The notes: generated by a model from the sequence alone, not told the origin. Counted from the first letter of the stretch, positions 17,818-30,307 are shown. The stretch is DNA of 64,000 nt from Alphaproteobacteria bacterium (GCA_021325525.1 JAJPHB010000116.1:1-64000); one strand, 5' to 3'. Program-made: numbers and translations.

Positions 17818-18990
17818 TCAGGCGGCCGTGGCGGGAGGCGTCAGGCTGGCGATCTCCTCCGCGGAGTAGCCGAGCTCGGCGAGAACAGCGCTCGTATCCT
17901 TTCCCAGCGCCGGGACGTCGATATCGGGGGAGAGGCCGCCGCCATCGAGCTCGAGCGGCAGGGCCGGGGTACGAAACATTTTGCCGTCGACGTTGCGCGA
18001 GGCGACGAGCCCGCCCGGGCGCAGCACATGCGCGTCCGCATAGAGCTCCTCGGGGCTGTTGACCGGCGCGAAGGGAATGTTGAGCCGGTCGAGCGTCGCC
18101 GCGAGATCCGCCATCGTCCTGTCGCGCAGGCGCTCGGCGATGATGGGCAAGGTCCAGGAGCGCGCCTCGATGCGCGCCGTCGTCGTCTGGAGGCGCGGAT
18201 CCCGGAGGAGCTGCTCCAGACCGAACTCGCGGCAGAAGCTCTCCCAATGCCCGCCGGTGACGACGCCGACGAAGAGGCGGTGCCCGTCTTTCGTGTCGAA
18301 AATGTCGTAAACGGGCCAGGCATGGATGCGCTGGGGCATCGGCCGCGACGGCACGCCCGTCAGCTCGTACTGGACCATGTGCTGGGCGACGGCGAAGAGG
18401 CAATTCTCGAAGAGGCCGACGCGAATCTGCCGGCCCTTGCCGCTCTTGCCGCGCTCATGGAGCGCGGCGAGCACGCCGATGGCGCCGAACATGCCGCCCA
18501 TGATGTCGTTCATCGACGATCCGACGCGCAGCGGCTTTTCGCGCGAGCCGGTCATGAAGGCGAGCCCGCTCATCATCTGGACGACCTCGTCCAATGCCGG
18601 GCGGTGCTCGTAGGGACCGGACAAGAAACCCTTATGCGCGGCGATGATGAGGCCGGGGAATTTGCGCGACACCGTCGCCGCGTCGAGGCCGACCCGGGCC
18701 ACCGTGTCGTCGCGGAAGTTCTCGACGAAGACATCGGCGGTCGCAAGCAGCCGATCCATGGCTTGCCGCCCGGCCGGCGTGCCGAGATCGAGGGTGATGC
18801 TGCGCTTGCCGCGATTGAAGACCGGAAAGAAGGAGGTCCCCATGCCGCCGAGGCTCCGCGTCTTGTCGCCGCCGGGCGGCTCGACCTTGATCACCTCGGC
18901 GCCGAGCTGCGCGAGGACGAGGCCGCAGCTCGGACCCATGATCATATGGCTCATCTCGACGACGCGGATGCCGGCCAAAGGCAGCGACAC
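17818..18990 (-). CDS. CaiB/BaiF family (type III) CoA-transferase
   Basis: A 390-residue class III CoA-transferase. Conserved elements are GIRVVEMSHMIMGP near the start, EVIKVEPP, the KRSITLDL strand, VFVENFRDD, and the central GSSMNDIMGG segment that carries the likely catalytic aspartate. Enzymes of this family move CoA between carboxylic acids such as formate/oxalate, carnitine or succinate. No acyl-CoA ligase or lyase partner is adjacent, so the acids used here are unknown. It is convergent with rppH (22-nt gap) and downstream of the ferritin-like gene on the same strand. Confidence 0.88.
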   Translation of the reverse strand: MSLPLAGIRVVEMSHMIMGPSCGLVLAQLGAEVIKVEPPGGDKTRSLGGMGTSFFPVFNRGKRSITLDLGTPAGRQAMDRLLATADVFVENFRDDTVARVGLDAATVSRKFPGLIIAAHKGFLSGPYEHRPALDEVVQMMSGLAFMTGSREKPLRVGSSMNDIMGGMFGAIGVLAALHERGKSGKGRQIRVGLFENCLFAVAQHMVQYELTGVPSRPMPQRIHAWPVYDIFDTKDGHRLFVGVVTGGHWESFCREFGLEQLLRDPRLQTTTARIEARSWTLPIIAERLRDRTMADLAATLDRLNIPFAPVNSPEELYADAHVLRPGGLVASRNVDGKMFRTPALPLELDGGGLSPDIDVPALGKDTSAVLAELGYSAEEIASLTPPATAA

Positions 18991-19035
18991 GGCGGAAACC
19001 TCTCTCGATACGATGGCAACCGTAGAGCGATCAGC

Positions 19036-19851
19036 CTATGCCTCAATGCGCGCGAGGCGGTTTGCGCGCGCGTTCAGCACGCGCCAGGCAAGGCCGCTCG
19101 CGAGGCGGCAGAGACGCGTCTGAGGCGAGAGGCCGATCGCCTTGAAGACCATGCCGATGCCGCGCTCGACATGCTGCGGCCGGTAATAGGCATAGGCGCG
19201 GCGCGCATAGGCGCGACTGCAACGCCGGCGATCATAGGCCGCGGCGCCACCATTGGCGGCGTAATAGGCATAAGCGAGCTCGTCATCCTGCGACTCGGCG
19301 ATGCGCCCGACGGCGACTCGGAGGCGGCCCCAGAAGCCGAGCCTCTCGACGGCGAGATAGCGCTTCAACGTCGCGTAGAAGAGCTTGTAATGGCGGAATT
19401 CGTCGGCGGCGATGCGGCGGCAGATGTCGCGCAGCACCGGCTCCGCGCTCGCCTCGGCCAGCGCGCTGTAGTAGGAGCTGGTCCCGGTCTCGACCATGCA
19501 GCGCGCGACCATCTCGCCGGAGCGCGAGCCGCGCACTGATTTCTGTGGCGTAAGATCGACGCGGAAGCCGGCGGTGAAGCGCCGGCATGCCGCCGCGAAG
19601 TCGAAGGCCGGATCGGCGAGCGCGGCCCAGCGACCGAGCGCCTCGCCGTGCCGGATCTCGTCGGCACCCCATTGGCGCGCCGCCTCCTGGAAGGCCGGAT
19701 CGTCGTCGAAGACCTGGCAGAGATACTGGGCGTAATCGGCGCCATTATGCTCGACGAGGCTCGCCGCCTTGACGACCGCGACGAGGTCGGGGTCGAGCTT
19801 CGTCGCATCGAAGCGCTCCCAGGCGATGTCGTCGAGGGTCCAGGAAGCCAT
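19036..19851 (-). CDS. ferritin-like di-iron protein
   Basis: A 271-residue, mostly helical protein with a complete four-helix di-iron ligand set. Glu34, Glu65-x-x-His68 (EIRH), Glu121 and Glu151-x-x-His154 (EFRH) appear in the order Glu, ExxH, Glu, ExxH seen in rubrerythrin, ferritin-like and acyl-ACP-desaturase-like proteins. The C-terminal third is unusually rich in Tyr, Ala and Arg and has no counterpart that I recognise. Possible activities include oxidase, monooxygenase or desaturase chemistry. No electron-transfer partner is adjacent. The start ATG 19851 gives a well-formed N-terminus. It could be transcribed together with the CoA-transferase, which starts 45 nt downstream. Confidence 0.75.
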   Translation of the reverse strand: MASWTLDDIAWERFDATKLDPDLVAVVKAASLVEHNGADYAQYLCQVFDDDPAFQEAARQWGADEIRHGEALGRWAALADPAFDFAAACRRFTAGFRVDLTPQKSVRGSRSGEMVARCMVETGTSSYYSALAEASAEPVLRDICRRIAADEFRHYKLFYATLKRYLAVERLGFWGRLRVAVGRIAESQDDELAYAYYAANGGAAAYDRRRCSRAYARRAYAYYRPQHVERGIGMVFKAIGLSPQTRLCRLASGLAWRVLNARANRLARIEA

Positions 19852-19995
19852 CGGCCGGCTCGATCCGCAGTTCCTCAGCGGATAAGACTATAGGAGCCTC
19901 GCGGCGAAGATGCAAAAGTCGCGGCCCCTATCCCGAGGCGCGGCATCATTGCCGCTCGCTCGCAGCATCCGCCCTCTTCTGCGTGCCTCGAGAAC

Positions 19996-20451
19996 TCAAT
20001 GCGCCGTGACTTGGCGCAGCGCGCTGAGCTTTGCCGTCTCGACCTCGATGCGGGCTTCGGTGGCGCGCAGCTCATGCGCGGCCTCGTCACGCTCGGCGCC
20101 CGCGAGCCGCGCGACCCGGTCGCGCAGATTGGCAACCGCGCCTTCGAGGGCGCGCAGATCGGCTTCGATCGCCGCGCCATCGAGCGAGGAGAGCGGCATC
20201 GCCTCGTCGGCGAGAACGGTGCAGCGCTCGGGCGTCACTTCCGCGAAGCCGCCTGCGACGAAGATGCGCTCGCCGATTTCGTTGCCGTCATAAACATCGA
20301 TGACGCCGGGCCGCACCGTCGAGATGAAGAGAGCGTGGCCGGGAAGGACGCCGAAATTGCCCTCGCTGCCGGGGACGACCACCATGTCGACGGCTTCGGA
20401 GAGAAGCAGCTTCTCCGGCGAGACCAGCTCGAATTGCACCTTGTCGGCCAT
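19996..20451 (-). CDS. atpC: F1Fo ATP synthase epsilon subunit
   Basis: A 151-residue epsilon subunit with an N-terminal beta-sandwich (QFELVSPEKLL, then VVVPGSEGNFGVLPGHA) and a C-terminal helical hairpin. It links rotor and catalytic ring and restrains ATP hydrolysis. The start ATG 20451 begins MADKVQFE, the normal N-terminus; the upstream extension of the frame is not family-like. It is the last gene of the F1 operon but is separated from atpD by 177 nt that contain two strong hairpins, while the other atp genes are 5-37 nt apart. Confidence 0.95.
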   Translation of the reverse strand: MADKVQFELVSPEKLLLSEAVDMVVVPGSEGNFGVLPGHALFISTVRPGVIDVYDGNEIGERIFVAGGFAEVTPERCTVLADEAMPLSSLDGAAIEADLRALEGAVANLRDRVARLAGAERDEAAHELRATEARIEVETAKLSALRQVTAH

Positions 20452-20510
20452 GTCAGTATCCGGTTCCCTCGCGCCTGCGCGGCGGCAAGAGCCCTCTCCC
20501 GTCACCTACA

Positions 20511-20570
20511 CCTCTCCCCTCTCCCGGCGCGGGAGAGGGGAGAGGGAGGGGCCCATCGCAATGCGATGGG
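20511..20570. repeat. double hairpin between atpD and atpC
   Basis: Two perfect stems stand in a row. The first has 16-bp arms at 20511-20526 and 20530-20545 built on CTCTCCCC/GGGGAGAG around a GCG loop. The second has 9-bp arms at 20552-20560 and 20562-20570 (CCCATCGCA/TGCGATGGG), which may open slightly at the 1-nt loop. No T-run follows on either strand, so a classical terminator is unlikely. The pair resembles intergenic repeat elements common in alphaproteobacterial genomes. It may act on mRNA stability or on epsilon expression. Confidence 0.7.
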
Positions 20571-20628
20571 AGGGTGAGGAGCGAGGGTCCTGCCGCAACG
20601 CTCACGTCATGCAAATTCCATCGCCAGA

Positions 20629-22969
<2,341 letters not shown>

Positions 22970-22981
22970 CGGGCCGGGTCG

Positions 22982-24511
22982 TCAGGCGAAGGTCTTGGCG
23001 AAATCGTCGAGGAACTTCGTCAGCGCCGCCTCGGTCTCCTTCGTCAGCTCGCGCTTCTCGCGAATGGATTGCAGGATCTCGGGCGCTCGCGCATGGATCT
23101 CGTCGAGCATCGAGCGCTCGAAGCGCGTCACCTGAGAGGTGTCGATCTTGTCGAGATAGCCGCGCGTTCCGGCGAAGATGGAAACCACCTGCTCCTCGAC
23201 GGCGAAGGGCGCGAATTGCGGCTGCTTCAGCAGCTCGGTCAGCCGCGCGCCGCGCGCGAGGAGGCGCTGCGTCGACGCGTCGAGATCGGAAGCGAATTGC
23301 GCGAAGGCTGCCATCTCGCGGTACTGCGCCAGCTCCAGCTTGATCTTGCCGGCGACCTGCTTCATCGCCTTGATCTGCGCCGCCGAGCCGACGCGGCTCA
23401 CCGAGAGGCCGACATTGATGGCGGGGCGGATGCCGCGATAGAAGAGCTCGGTCTCGAGGAAGATCTGCCCGTCCGTGATCGAGATGACATTGGTCGGGAT
23501 GTAGGCCGAGACGTCGCCCGCCTGCGTCTCGATGATGGGCAGCGCGGTCAGCGAGCCCGCGCCATGCGCGTCGTTCATCTTCGCCGCCCGTTCGAGCAGG
23601 CGCGAATGCAGGTAGAAGACGTCGCCCGGATAGGCTTCGCGGCCGGGCGGACGGCGCAGCAGCAGGGACATCTGGCGATAGGCCACCGCCTGCTTCGAGA
23701 GATCGTCGTAGACGATGACGGCATGCATGCCGTTGTCGCGGAAGAACTCGCCCATGGTGCAGCCGGCATAGGGCGCGAGGAACTGCAGCGGAGCGGGTTC
23801 CGACGCCGTCGCGGCGACGACGATCGAGTATTCGAGGGCGCCGTAATCCTGCAGGGTCTTGACGATCTGCGCCACGGTCGAGCGCTTCTGGCCGACCGCG
23901 ACATAGATGCAGTAGAGCTTCCGACTCTCGTCGCCGCTGGCGTTGATCGCCTTCTGATTGAGGAAGGTGTCGATGGCGACGGCGGTCTTGCCGGTCTGGC
24001 GGTCGCCGATGATGAGCTCGCGCTGACCGCGGCCGATCGGCACCAGGCTGTCGATGGCCTTGAGGCCCGTCTGCACCGGTTCATGCACGGATTTGCGCGG
24101 GATGATGCCGGGCGCCTTCACTTCGACGCGCTGGCGCCGCACATCCTGGAGCGGTCCCTTGCCGTCGATGGGATTGCCGAGGCCGTCGACGACGCGGCCC
24201 AGGAGCCCCTTCCCGACCGGCACGTCGACGATGGCGCCGGTGCGCTTCACCGTATCGCCTTCGCGAATGCCGGAATCGTCGCCGAAAATGACGACGCCGA
24301 CATTGTCGGTCTCGAGATTGAGGGCCATGCCCTTCATGCCGTTCGGGAACTCCACCATCTCGCCGGCCTGGACCTTGTCGAGGCCGTAGACGCGGGCGAT
24401 GCCGTCGCCGATCGACAGCACTTGCCCGACCTCGGCGACATCCGCCTCGGCGCCGAACCCGGCGATCTGTTGCTTGAGGATGGCGGAAATTTCTGCTGCC
24501 CTGATGTCCAT
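22982..24511 (-). CDS. atpA: F1Fo ATP synthase alpha subunit
   Basis: A 509-residue non-catalytic nucleotide-binding subunit. The P-loop GDRQTGKT is at residues 169-176. The beta-barrel N-terminal domain, the [13 protein letters not shown] segment and the [17 protein letters not shown] signature are all present. It starts 5 nt after the atpH stop, consistent with coupled translation. The opposite strand carries a very long open frame here that is only a by-product of GC-rich codon use. Confidence 0.98.
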   Translation of the reverse strand: MDIRAAEISAILKQQIAGFGAEADVAEVGQVLSIGDGIARVYGLDKVQAGEMVEFPNGMKGMALNLETDNVGVVIFGDDSGIREGDTVKRTGAIVDVPVGKGLLGRVVDGLGNPIDGKGPLQDVRRQRVEVKAPGIIPRKSVHEPVQTGLKAIDSLVPIGRGQRELIIGDRQTGKTAVAIDTFLNQKAINASGDESRKLYCIYVAVGQKRSTVAQIVKTLQDYGALEYSIVVAATASEPAPLQFLAPYAGCTMGEFFRDNGMHAVIVYDDLSKQAVAYRQMSLLLRRPPGREAYPGDVFYLHSRLLERAAKMNDAHGAGSLTALPIIETQAGDVSAYIPTNVISITDGQIFLETELFYRGIRPAINVGLSVSRVGSAAQIKAMKQVAGKIKLELAQYREMAAFAQFASDLDASTQRLLARGARLTELLKQPQFAPFAVEEQVVSIFAGTRGYLDKIDTSQVTRFERSMLDEIHARAPEILQSIREKRELTKETEAALTKFLDDFAKTFA

Positions 24512-24516
24512 GTGAG

Positions 24517-25074
24517 CTAAGCCCCCTTCATCGCGAGCTGCAGGCGGTGCAGCTTGCTGCGCAGCGACGCATCGACCATGCGCGAGCCGACCTTGACGAC
24601 GAGGCCGCCGAGGAGCGCGGGGTCGACCCGCAGCTCGACCGCGACCTTGCTGCCCATCGCCTTCTTGAGCTGTTCGGTGACCGCGTCGCGCTGCGCGGCC
24701 GTCAATTCCTGCGCCGCCGTCACCTCGGCGGTGATCTCGCCGCGCCGCGCGGCAAGGCGGGCGAGGAAGGCGCCGATCATCTCCGGCACGGCGAAGAGCC
24801 GGCGGTTCTGCGCCACGAGGCCGAGGAAATTGCGCGTCAGCGCCGAGAAGCCGGCCTCCTGCGCGAGCGCGCCGATCGCGCGGCCCTGCTCGGCGCGCGA
24901 CAGGATCGGGCTGCGCACGAGGCGCCGCAAATCCCCGCTCTCCCGCAGCATCGCACCGAGCCGCCGCAGGTCGCCCGCCACTTGGTCGAGCAACTTCTGC
25001 TCCTCGGCGAGCTCGAACAATGCCGTGGCGTAGCGATCGGCGAGCCCGGAAACGCCTTTGCCTTCGGATGCCAC
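24517..25074 (-). CDS. atpH: F1Fo ATP synthase delta subunit
   Basis: A 185-residue delta subunit. The start [15 protein letters not shown] is the family's N-terminal helical bundle, and the C-terminal [26 protein letters not shown] segment binds the peripheral stalk. It is the first gene of the F1 operon; Fo genes are not in the window, as is usual in alphaproteobacteria, where they lie elsewhere. The promoter should be in the 25075-25290 gap. In that gap a 7-bp hairpin (25160-25166 with 25171-25177) would be in the leader, but I could not place -35 and -10 boxes with confidence. Confidence 0.95.
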   Translation of the reverse strand: MASEGKGVSGLADRYATALFELAEEQKLLDQVAGDLRRLGAMLRESGDLRRLVRSPILSRAEQGRAIGALAQEAGFSALTRNFLGLVAQNRRLFAVPEMIGAFLARLAARRGEITAEVTAAQELTAAQRDAVTEQLKKAMGSKVAVELRVDPALLGGLVVKVGSRMVDASLRSKLHRLQLAMKGA

Positions 25075-25290
25075 TCTAAGGAAACCCTCGATGTCCCCGC
25101 CTTCGCCGGAGCGCTGGGGCCGTGAAACCGTTGCGCGGATTTCGACAATGGAAACCCATCGGGCGGGGGCCCGCCCGAAGCGCGCGGGTTCCTAACATAC
25201 TTGATCGGAGGGCGCAACAACCGGGGCGGCGCCGGAAAGAGATCGGCGGATGCGGCGTTTCGGCGCCGCCAGCGGCTGCCTTGCGCCGCC

Positions 25291-25716
25291 TCAGCGGGTC
25301 GCCGCCAGCGGCGCCTTCTCCGTCAGCCCGGGCGAGCGCACCGCCGAGACCCGCCGGAAGACGATGCCGGCGAAGAGCAGCATGGCGAGCAGCGTCGCGA
25401 TGGAGCCGATCCCGGCGATCGGCTCGAACCGCTCGGGATGACCTTCCATGATGCCGGCGACGCCGATGACGACGAGCAGCGCCCCGGCATTGGCAAGCCA
25501 GAAGTGCCAGCGCGCCAGAGGCGACATGCCCGCCTCGGGCCACAAGCGGTAGACGACAGCGTAGAGAGCCATCGAGGTCCAGCCGACGAGGTTGATATGG
25601 GCATGGGTCGGCATCTGCGAGTGATCCTCGGACATCGCCATGAAGATGCCGAGAGCGATGCCGGCAAGGGCGTAGAGCACCGCGATGCGCAGGAAGAGAA
25701 CGTCGATCCGTGGCAT
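25291..25716 (-). CDS. small four-helix membrane protein with His-x-His motif
   Basis: An integral membrane protein of 141 residues with four predicted transmembrane helices, at about 7-28, 40-58, 72-92 and 101-121. Between helices 1 and 2 lies the conserved-looking stretch with His32, His38, His40, Asn42 and Trp46 (THAHINLVGW), and His71 opens helix 3. The His-x-His-x-Asn-Leu-x-Gly-Trp pattern recalls helix II of haem-copper oxidase subunit I and related small proteins, so haem or metal binding is possible but unproven. The second ATG (25716) was taken as the start because GGAGGG lies 7 nt upstream of it. It is divergent from the glycosylase gene. Confidence 0.7.
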   Translation of the reverse strand: MPRIDVLFLRIAVLYALAGIALGIFMAMSEDHSQMPTHAHINLVGWTSMALYAVVYRLWPEAGMSPLARWHFWLANAGALLVVIGVAGIMEGHPERFEPIAGIGSIATLLAMLLFAGIVFRRVSAVRSPGLTEKAPLAATR

Positions 25717-25803
25717 GATGGGTCCCTCCATGAACGTGATCGCGGCCGCGAGTTCGCAAACAGGTTAGCGTCGGCGCGACGCCGTACCAAGCGAGAAGGA
25801 GCA

Positions 25804-26442
25804 ATGCCTGTGAACTCCCTCACAGCCGGCCGCCGAGACGATCAGCAAAGCGAGGGGACGCGCCCTCGCAGCGCCGCCGACGAGGTTCGGACGCTTCCCG
25901 ACCTCCTCCGCGACGGGCTCGACATCGTCTTCATCGGCATCAATCCGGGGCTCTACTCGGCCCGGCGCGGTCACTATTTCGCGCGACCGGCCAACCGCTT
26001 CTGGCCGAGCTTCTCGCGCTCGCTCCTGAGCGCCGCGGCACGGCGGGCGCTCGGCGTCTCGACCCTTGGTCCCGAGCACGATGCGGCGCTTCTCGATCAT
26101 GGATTCGGCTTCACCGACGTCGTGAAGCGGCCGACCGCGAATGCGGCGCGGCTCGAACCGGGCGAGCTCGCCGCCGGGGTTCCGGCCCTGCTGGCGAAGC
26201 TCGCAGCCCATGCGCCGCGGCTTGCCTGCTTTCATGGCGTGACGGGCTACCGGCCCTTCGCTCGCCTTGCCTTCGGCAGGGCCGCGCCTGCAATCCACCT
26301 CGGCCCCCAGGCGGATGCGATCGGGCCGACACGTCTCTTCGTGGTGCCCAATCCCAGCCCTGCCAACCCGTTGTCCCGCCCGCCCGAGCAAACCCGATGG
26401 TATGACCGGCTCGCCGATTTCCTCAATATCGACGCGAGATAG
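25804..26442 (+). CDS. mug: mismatch-specific uracil/thymine-DNA glycosylase, Mug/TDG type
   Basis: A 212-residue DNA glycosylase. The active-site motif GINPG is at residues 45-49 and the DNA-intercalation motif appears as VPNPSPANP near the C-terminus, both typical of family 2 uracil-DNA glycosylases. It removes uracil or ethenocytosine mispaired with guanine in base-excision repair. The first about 35 residues are charged and probably disordered. The start ATG 25804 has AGAAGGAGC just upstream, which decides it over a longer frame from 25201 that overlaps the membrane protein gene on the other strand. Confidence 0.9.
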   Translation: MPVNSLTAGRRDDQQSEGTRPRSAADEVRTLPDLLRDGLDIVFIGINPGLYSARRGHYFARPANRFWPSFSRSLLSAAARRALGVSTLGPEHDAALLDHGFGFTDVVKRPTANAARLEPGELAAGVPALLAKLAAHAPRLACFHGVTGYRPFARLAFGRAAPAIHLGPQADAIGPTRLFVVPNPSPANPLSRPPEQTRWYDRLADFLNIDAR

Positions 26443-26582
26443 GCGGCGGCGCATGGGCCGCGCCGCTTGCCGCTGCGATGCGGCATATGGCGTCAGATTC
26501 TTCGGTGAGGGCCGCAGCAACGATCGCGGGCTCGATGACAGAATTGCCGCATCGCACCCCGCTCGCGAAAGGCCGAGGCATT

Positions 26583-27986
26583 ATGAGCAGAATTCTCGCC
26601 GCCGCCGCTGCCCACGCCATTCGCTACCTCGGAACCCTGCCGTCGCGACCGGTCGCCGCGACGGCAAGCATTGCGGAGCTGCGGCAGCGCTTGCGAAAGC
26701 CGCTTCCGGAAAACGGGATGGATGGCGAGGCCGTGATCGACGAGCTCGTTCGCGACAGCGAAGGCGGCATCATGGGCTCGGCGAGCGGCCGCTTCTTCGG
26801 CTGGGTCATCGGCGGCACGCTGCCTGCCGCGCTTGCCGCCGATTGGCTCACCTCCACATGGGACCAGAACGCGGCGTCCAACCTCACGGCGCCGGCGGAG
26901 GCCGTCGTCGAGGAAGTCTGCGGCGAATGGCTGAAGGACCTTCTCGGCATTCCGCGATCGGCCTCATTCGCCTTCGTGACGGGCTGCCAAATGGCGCATA
27001 CGACGGCGCTCGCCGCGGCGCGCCACCGGCTGCTCCGCGACCGCGGCTGGAATGTCGAAAAATCGGGCCTCGCCGGCGCGCCGCGGCTGACGGTCTTGGC
27101 CACGGAGAGCCGGCATGAATCGATGATGCGGTCGGTCCGGCTCCTCGGCATCGGCACCGAGGCGATCCGATACGTGCCGATCGACGCCAGGGGGCGCATG
27201 GAGATCGGCGGACTGGAAGAGGCGCTTCGGCGAGCCGGCGCCGGCCCGACGATCGTGTGGCTGCAGGCCGGCGATCTCAATACGGGCATCTTCGATCCTT
27301 TCGAGCAGGCCTGCCGGCTCGCGCGCGCCGCGAAGGCATGGGTGCATATCGATGGCGCATTCGGGCTTTGGGCCGCCGCCAGCCCGCGGTACCGCCATCT
27401 GCTCCATGGCGCCGAGGCCGCGGATTCCTGGGCGACGGACGGGCATAAATGGCTGAACCTGCCCTTCGATTGCGGCCTTGCCTTCGCCGCGCATCCGCTG
27501 GCGCACCGCGCTGCCTTCGCGCAGGACACCAGCTATTCGATACCGCGGGAGGAGCTTCGCAATCAAAAGGACTGGAATCCGGAATGGTCGCGCCGCGGCC
27601 GCGGATTCCCGGCCTATACGGCAATCCGCGCCCTCGGCCGCTCCGGCATCGCCGCGATCGTCGAGCGCTGCTGTGCGCAGGCCGACCGCTTGGTGAAAGG
27701 CATCGGAGCGCTTCCCGGCGCCGAGATCATTGCCGCCCCGACGATCAACCAAGGGCTCGTGCGGTTCTTGTCGAAAGACGGAGACCACGACCGTACCACC
27801 GATGCGGTGATCCGCCGCATCCAGGCAAAAGGGGTTGCCTGGTTTGGCGGGGCCACCTGGCGCGGCATGCGGGTCATGCGGGTGTCCGTCTGCAACTGGC
27901 AAACGACGGATCACGATATCGATGCCACGCTGGCGAGCATCGCGGAAATTCTTGCGCCTGCGGCGCCGGGGGCCGCCGCCGATTGA
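26583..27986 (+). CDS. PLP-dependent decarboxylase (group II amino-acid decarboxylase family)
   Basis: A protein of 467 residues with fold-type I PLP features. His178 stacks on the cofactor, Asp257 (HIDGAFG) binds the pyridine nitrogen, and Lys289 in TDGHKWLN forms the Schiff base. RFFGWVIGG, LPAALAADWLTS and DQNA near the N-terminus are family hallmarks. Relatives decarboxylate aromatic amino acids, glutamate or aspartate; a few are aldehyde synthases. The substrate is not evident. The ATG at 26583 is chosen because AAAGGCCGAGG lies upstream and similarity starts there. Starts at 26478, 26487 and 26535 are possible. It stands between the glycosylase gene and convergent priA. Confidence 0.85.
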   Translation: MSRILAAAAAHAIRYLGTLPSRPVAATASIAELRQRLRKPLPENGMDGEAVIDELVRDSEGGIMGSASGRFFGWVIGGTLPAALAADWLTSTWDQNAASNLTAPAEAVVEEVCGEWLKDLLGIPRSASFAFVTGCQMAHTTALAAARHRLLRDRGWNVEKSGLAGAPRLTVLATESRHESMMRSVRLLGIGTEAIRYVPIDARGRMEIGGLEEALRRAGAGPTIVWLQAGDLNTGIFDPFEQACRLARAAKAWVHIDGAFGLWAAASPRYRHLLHGAEAADSWATDGHKWLNLPFDCGLAFAAHPLAHRAAFAQDTSYSIPREELRNQKDWNPEWSRRGRGFPAYTAIRALGRSGIAAIVERCCAQADRLVKGIGALPGAEIIAAPTINQGLVRFLSKDGDHDRTTDAVIRRIQAKGVAWFGGATWRGMRVMRVSVCNWQTTDHDIDATLASIAEILAPAAPGAAAD

Positions 27987-28060
27987 CGGAGCGCGCAAGC
28001 GCGCCGCCGCTCGGCCTCATGCGCCGAGTTCGCTCCGAGCGCCTCCGCTCCGCCCCTGGC

Positions 28061-30307
28061 TCAGAGAAAGCTGTAGGGGTCGATATCGACCTGGACGCGC
28101 GCGTTGGCGGGTATTTTGATGCGCCGGAGCCAGTCCCGCAGCACCGGCTGAACCGCGACGTCGCGCCGCGCCTTCACCAGGAAGCGTCGGCGATGGCGTC
28201 CGCGCAAGACGGCGAGCGGCGCCGGAGCAGGGCCCAGCACTTCGAGGCCCGGCATCTGCGGCGCGCCGCGCGCAAACGCCGCGGCGACGGCATCCGCGCC
28301 GTCGGCATCGGGCGCGGAGACGATGAGCGCGGCGAGGCGGCCGAAAGGCGGCATGCCGTAGGCGCGGCGCGCCGCCGCTTCTTCCGCCAGGAAGCGGTCG
28401 CGATCGCCGCTGACGAGGGCGCGGATCACTGGATGCTCCGGCAGGAAGGTCTGGAGGTATACGGTACCCGGCCGTCCGGCCCGGCCGGCGCGTCCGGCGA
28501 CCTGGTGCAGGAGCTGATAGGTGCGCTCGGCCGCGCGCAAATCGCCGCCGGCAAGGCCGAGATCGGCATCGACGACGCCGACCAGAGTCAGCATCGGGAA
28601 ATGGTGGCCCTTGGCGACGATCTGGGTGCCGATGAGGATGTCGATCTCGTGACTGGCGACGCTCTCGACTAGCTGTGCCGCCGCGCGCGGGCCGTTCAGC
28701 GTGTCGCTCGCCATGACGGCGCAGCGCGCCTCGGGAAAGCGCAGCGCCACCTCCTCGGCGAGGCGCTCGACGCCGGGGCCGCAGGCGGCGAAGGCACCCG
28801 GCGCGGCGCAGGACGGGCAATAGCGCGGCAAGCCCTCGGCATGGCCGCAATGATGGCATTGGAGCCTGCCGAGAAACCGGTGCTCGATGAGCCAGGCGGT
28901 GCAATTCGGGCACTGCAGGCGATGCCCGCAAGCGCGGCATAAGGTGAGCGGTGCATAGCCGCGTCGATTGAGGAACAGGAGAGCCTGCTCGCCCGCCCGG
29001 AGCGTCTCGGCGAGGGCGGCGACGAGGGGCGGCGCAAGGAAGCGCTGGCGCTCGGGCTGGGCGCGCCGGAGATCGAGCGCCTCGATCTTGGGCAGCAGCG
29101 CGCCGGCATGGCGGCTCGGCAGGCTGAGGCGGCGATAACGGCCCGTCTCGACATTGACGATCGTTTCGAGCGAGGGCGTCGCCGAAGCCAAGACGACCGG
29201 TATCCCGGCGAGCCGTGCACGCACGATCGCCATGTCGCGGGCGTGGTAAACGACGCCGTCCTCCTGCTTGTAGGAGAGGTCGTGCTCCTCGTCGACGACG
29301 ACCAGGCCGAGATCGGCGAAGGGCAGGAAGAGCGCCGAGCGGGCGCCGACGACGACGCGGGCGCGCCCCTCGACCACGGCGCGCCAGCCGATCCGCCGCT
29401 CGGCATGCGTGAGGTCGGAGTGCCAGAGAACGGGAGGCGCGCCGAACCGCTCGGCAAAGCGCGACAGGAATTGGGCGCCGAGCGCGATCTCCGGCAGCAA
29501 TACCAGCGCCTGGCGCTGGCGCTCGAGCGCGGCGGCGATCGCGGCGAAATAAACCTGCGTCTTGCCGGAGCCGGTGACGCCGTCGAGCAGCGTCACGCCG
29601 AATCCGCCCGTCAGCACCTTCCCGGCAAGATCGTGCGCGGCCGCCGCCTGGTCGGGCGCCAGCGCCGGGCCGGGCCGGCGCCAATCCGGCTCTGGAACGA
29701 CGGACAGGGCGGGGGTCTCGACAAGCCGCAGGAGGCCCAGATCGAGGAGGCCGCGAACGACGCCTGCCCCGCAGCCTGCGGCGCGGGCGAGGTCGGCCGG
29801 CGCGCGCGGCGGTCCGTCGGCAAGCTCGGCAAGAACGCGCTGCCTGGCCGGCGTCAGCGGCTTGGCATCGCCATCGCCGCGCAGGGCCGCCTCGCCCGAT
29901 TCGCTCAGCGCGCAGGCATAGACCCGCCGCGGCGGCCTCAGCGCGTCGGGCACGCTCATCGCCATGCGCAGCACCGCGCCGGACGGGGCCATGGTGTAGC
30001 GGGCGACCCAGTCGATGAACCGCCGCAGCTCCGGACGCAGCGGCGGCGCGTCCAGGATCTGCTCGACCGCCTTGAGGCGCTCCTCAGGAACCGCCTCGTC
30101 GTCGGCGCCGTCCCAAACGACGCCCGGCACGATTCGCCGCCCGAGCGGCACCGCGACGAAGGTTCCGGGCGTCAGCCGCGCGTCGGCGGTGACGCGATAG
30201 TCATAGGGGCGATCGAGCGGAAGCGGCAGAAGAACGGCGCAACGCGCCGCGGGAGCGCTCGGCAACCGCAATTGCGCGCCGGCGAGAGTGGCGTGGCAAG
30301 GAGGCAT
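28061..30307 (-). CDS. priA: primosomal protein N', replication restart helicase
   Basis: A 748-residue superfamily 2 helicase. The N-terminal 3'-DNA-binding domain starts at about residue 22 ([18 protein letters not shown]). Walker A GVTGSGKT is at 243-250 and the DEEH box at 339-342. Zinc-binding cysteines lie in [13 protein letters not shown] and CHHCGH. The motif ASATPS and the [10 protein letters not shown] helicase motif VI are intact. It reloads the replisome at stalled forks. The ATG at 30307 lacks an obvious ribosome-binding site, and a downstream start near residue 20 would still leave all domains. It is divergent from the transaldolase gene. Confidence 0.95.
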   Translation of the reverse strand: MPPCHATLAGAQLRLPSAPAARCAVLLPLPLDRPYDYRVTADARLTPGTFVAVPLGRRIVPGVVWDGADDEAVPEERLKAVEQILDAPPLRPELRRFIDWVARYTMAPSGAVLRMAMSVPDALRPPRRVYACALSESGEAALRGDGDAKPLTPARQRVLAELADGPPRAPADLARAAGCGAGVVRGLLDLGLLRLVETPALSVVPEPDWRRPGPALAPDQAAAAHDLAGKVLTGGFGVTLLDGVTGSGKTQVYFAAIAAALERQRQALVLLPEIALGAQFLSRFAERFGAPPVLWHSDLTHAERRIGWRAVVEGRARVVVGARSALFLPFADLGLVVVDEEHDLSYKQEDGVVYHARDMAIVRARLAGIPVVLASATPSLETIVNVETGRYRRLSLPSRHAGALLPKIEALDLRRAQPERQRFLAPPLVAALAETLRAGEQALLFLNRRGYAPLTLCRACGHRLQCPNCTAWLIEHRFLGRLQCHHCGHAEGLPRYCPSCAAPGAFAACGPGVERLAEEVALRFPEARCAVMASDTLNGPRAAAQLVESVASHEIDILIGTQIVAKGHHFPMLTLVGVVDADLGLAGGDLRAAERTYQLLHQVAGRAGRAGRPGTVYLQTFLPEHPVIRALVSGDRDRFLAEEAAARRAYGMPPFGRLAALIVSAPDADGADAVAAAFARGAPQMPGLEVLGPAPAPLAVLRGRHRRRFLVKARRDVAVQPVLRDWLRRIKIPANARVQVDIDPYSFL

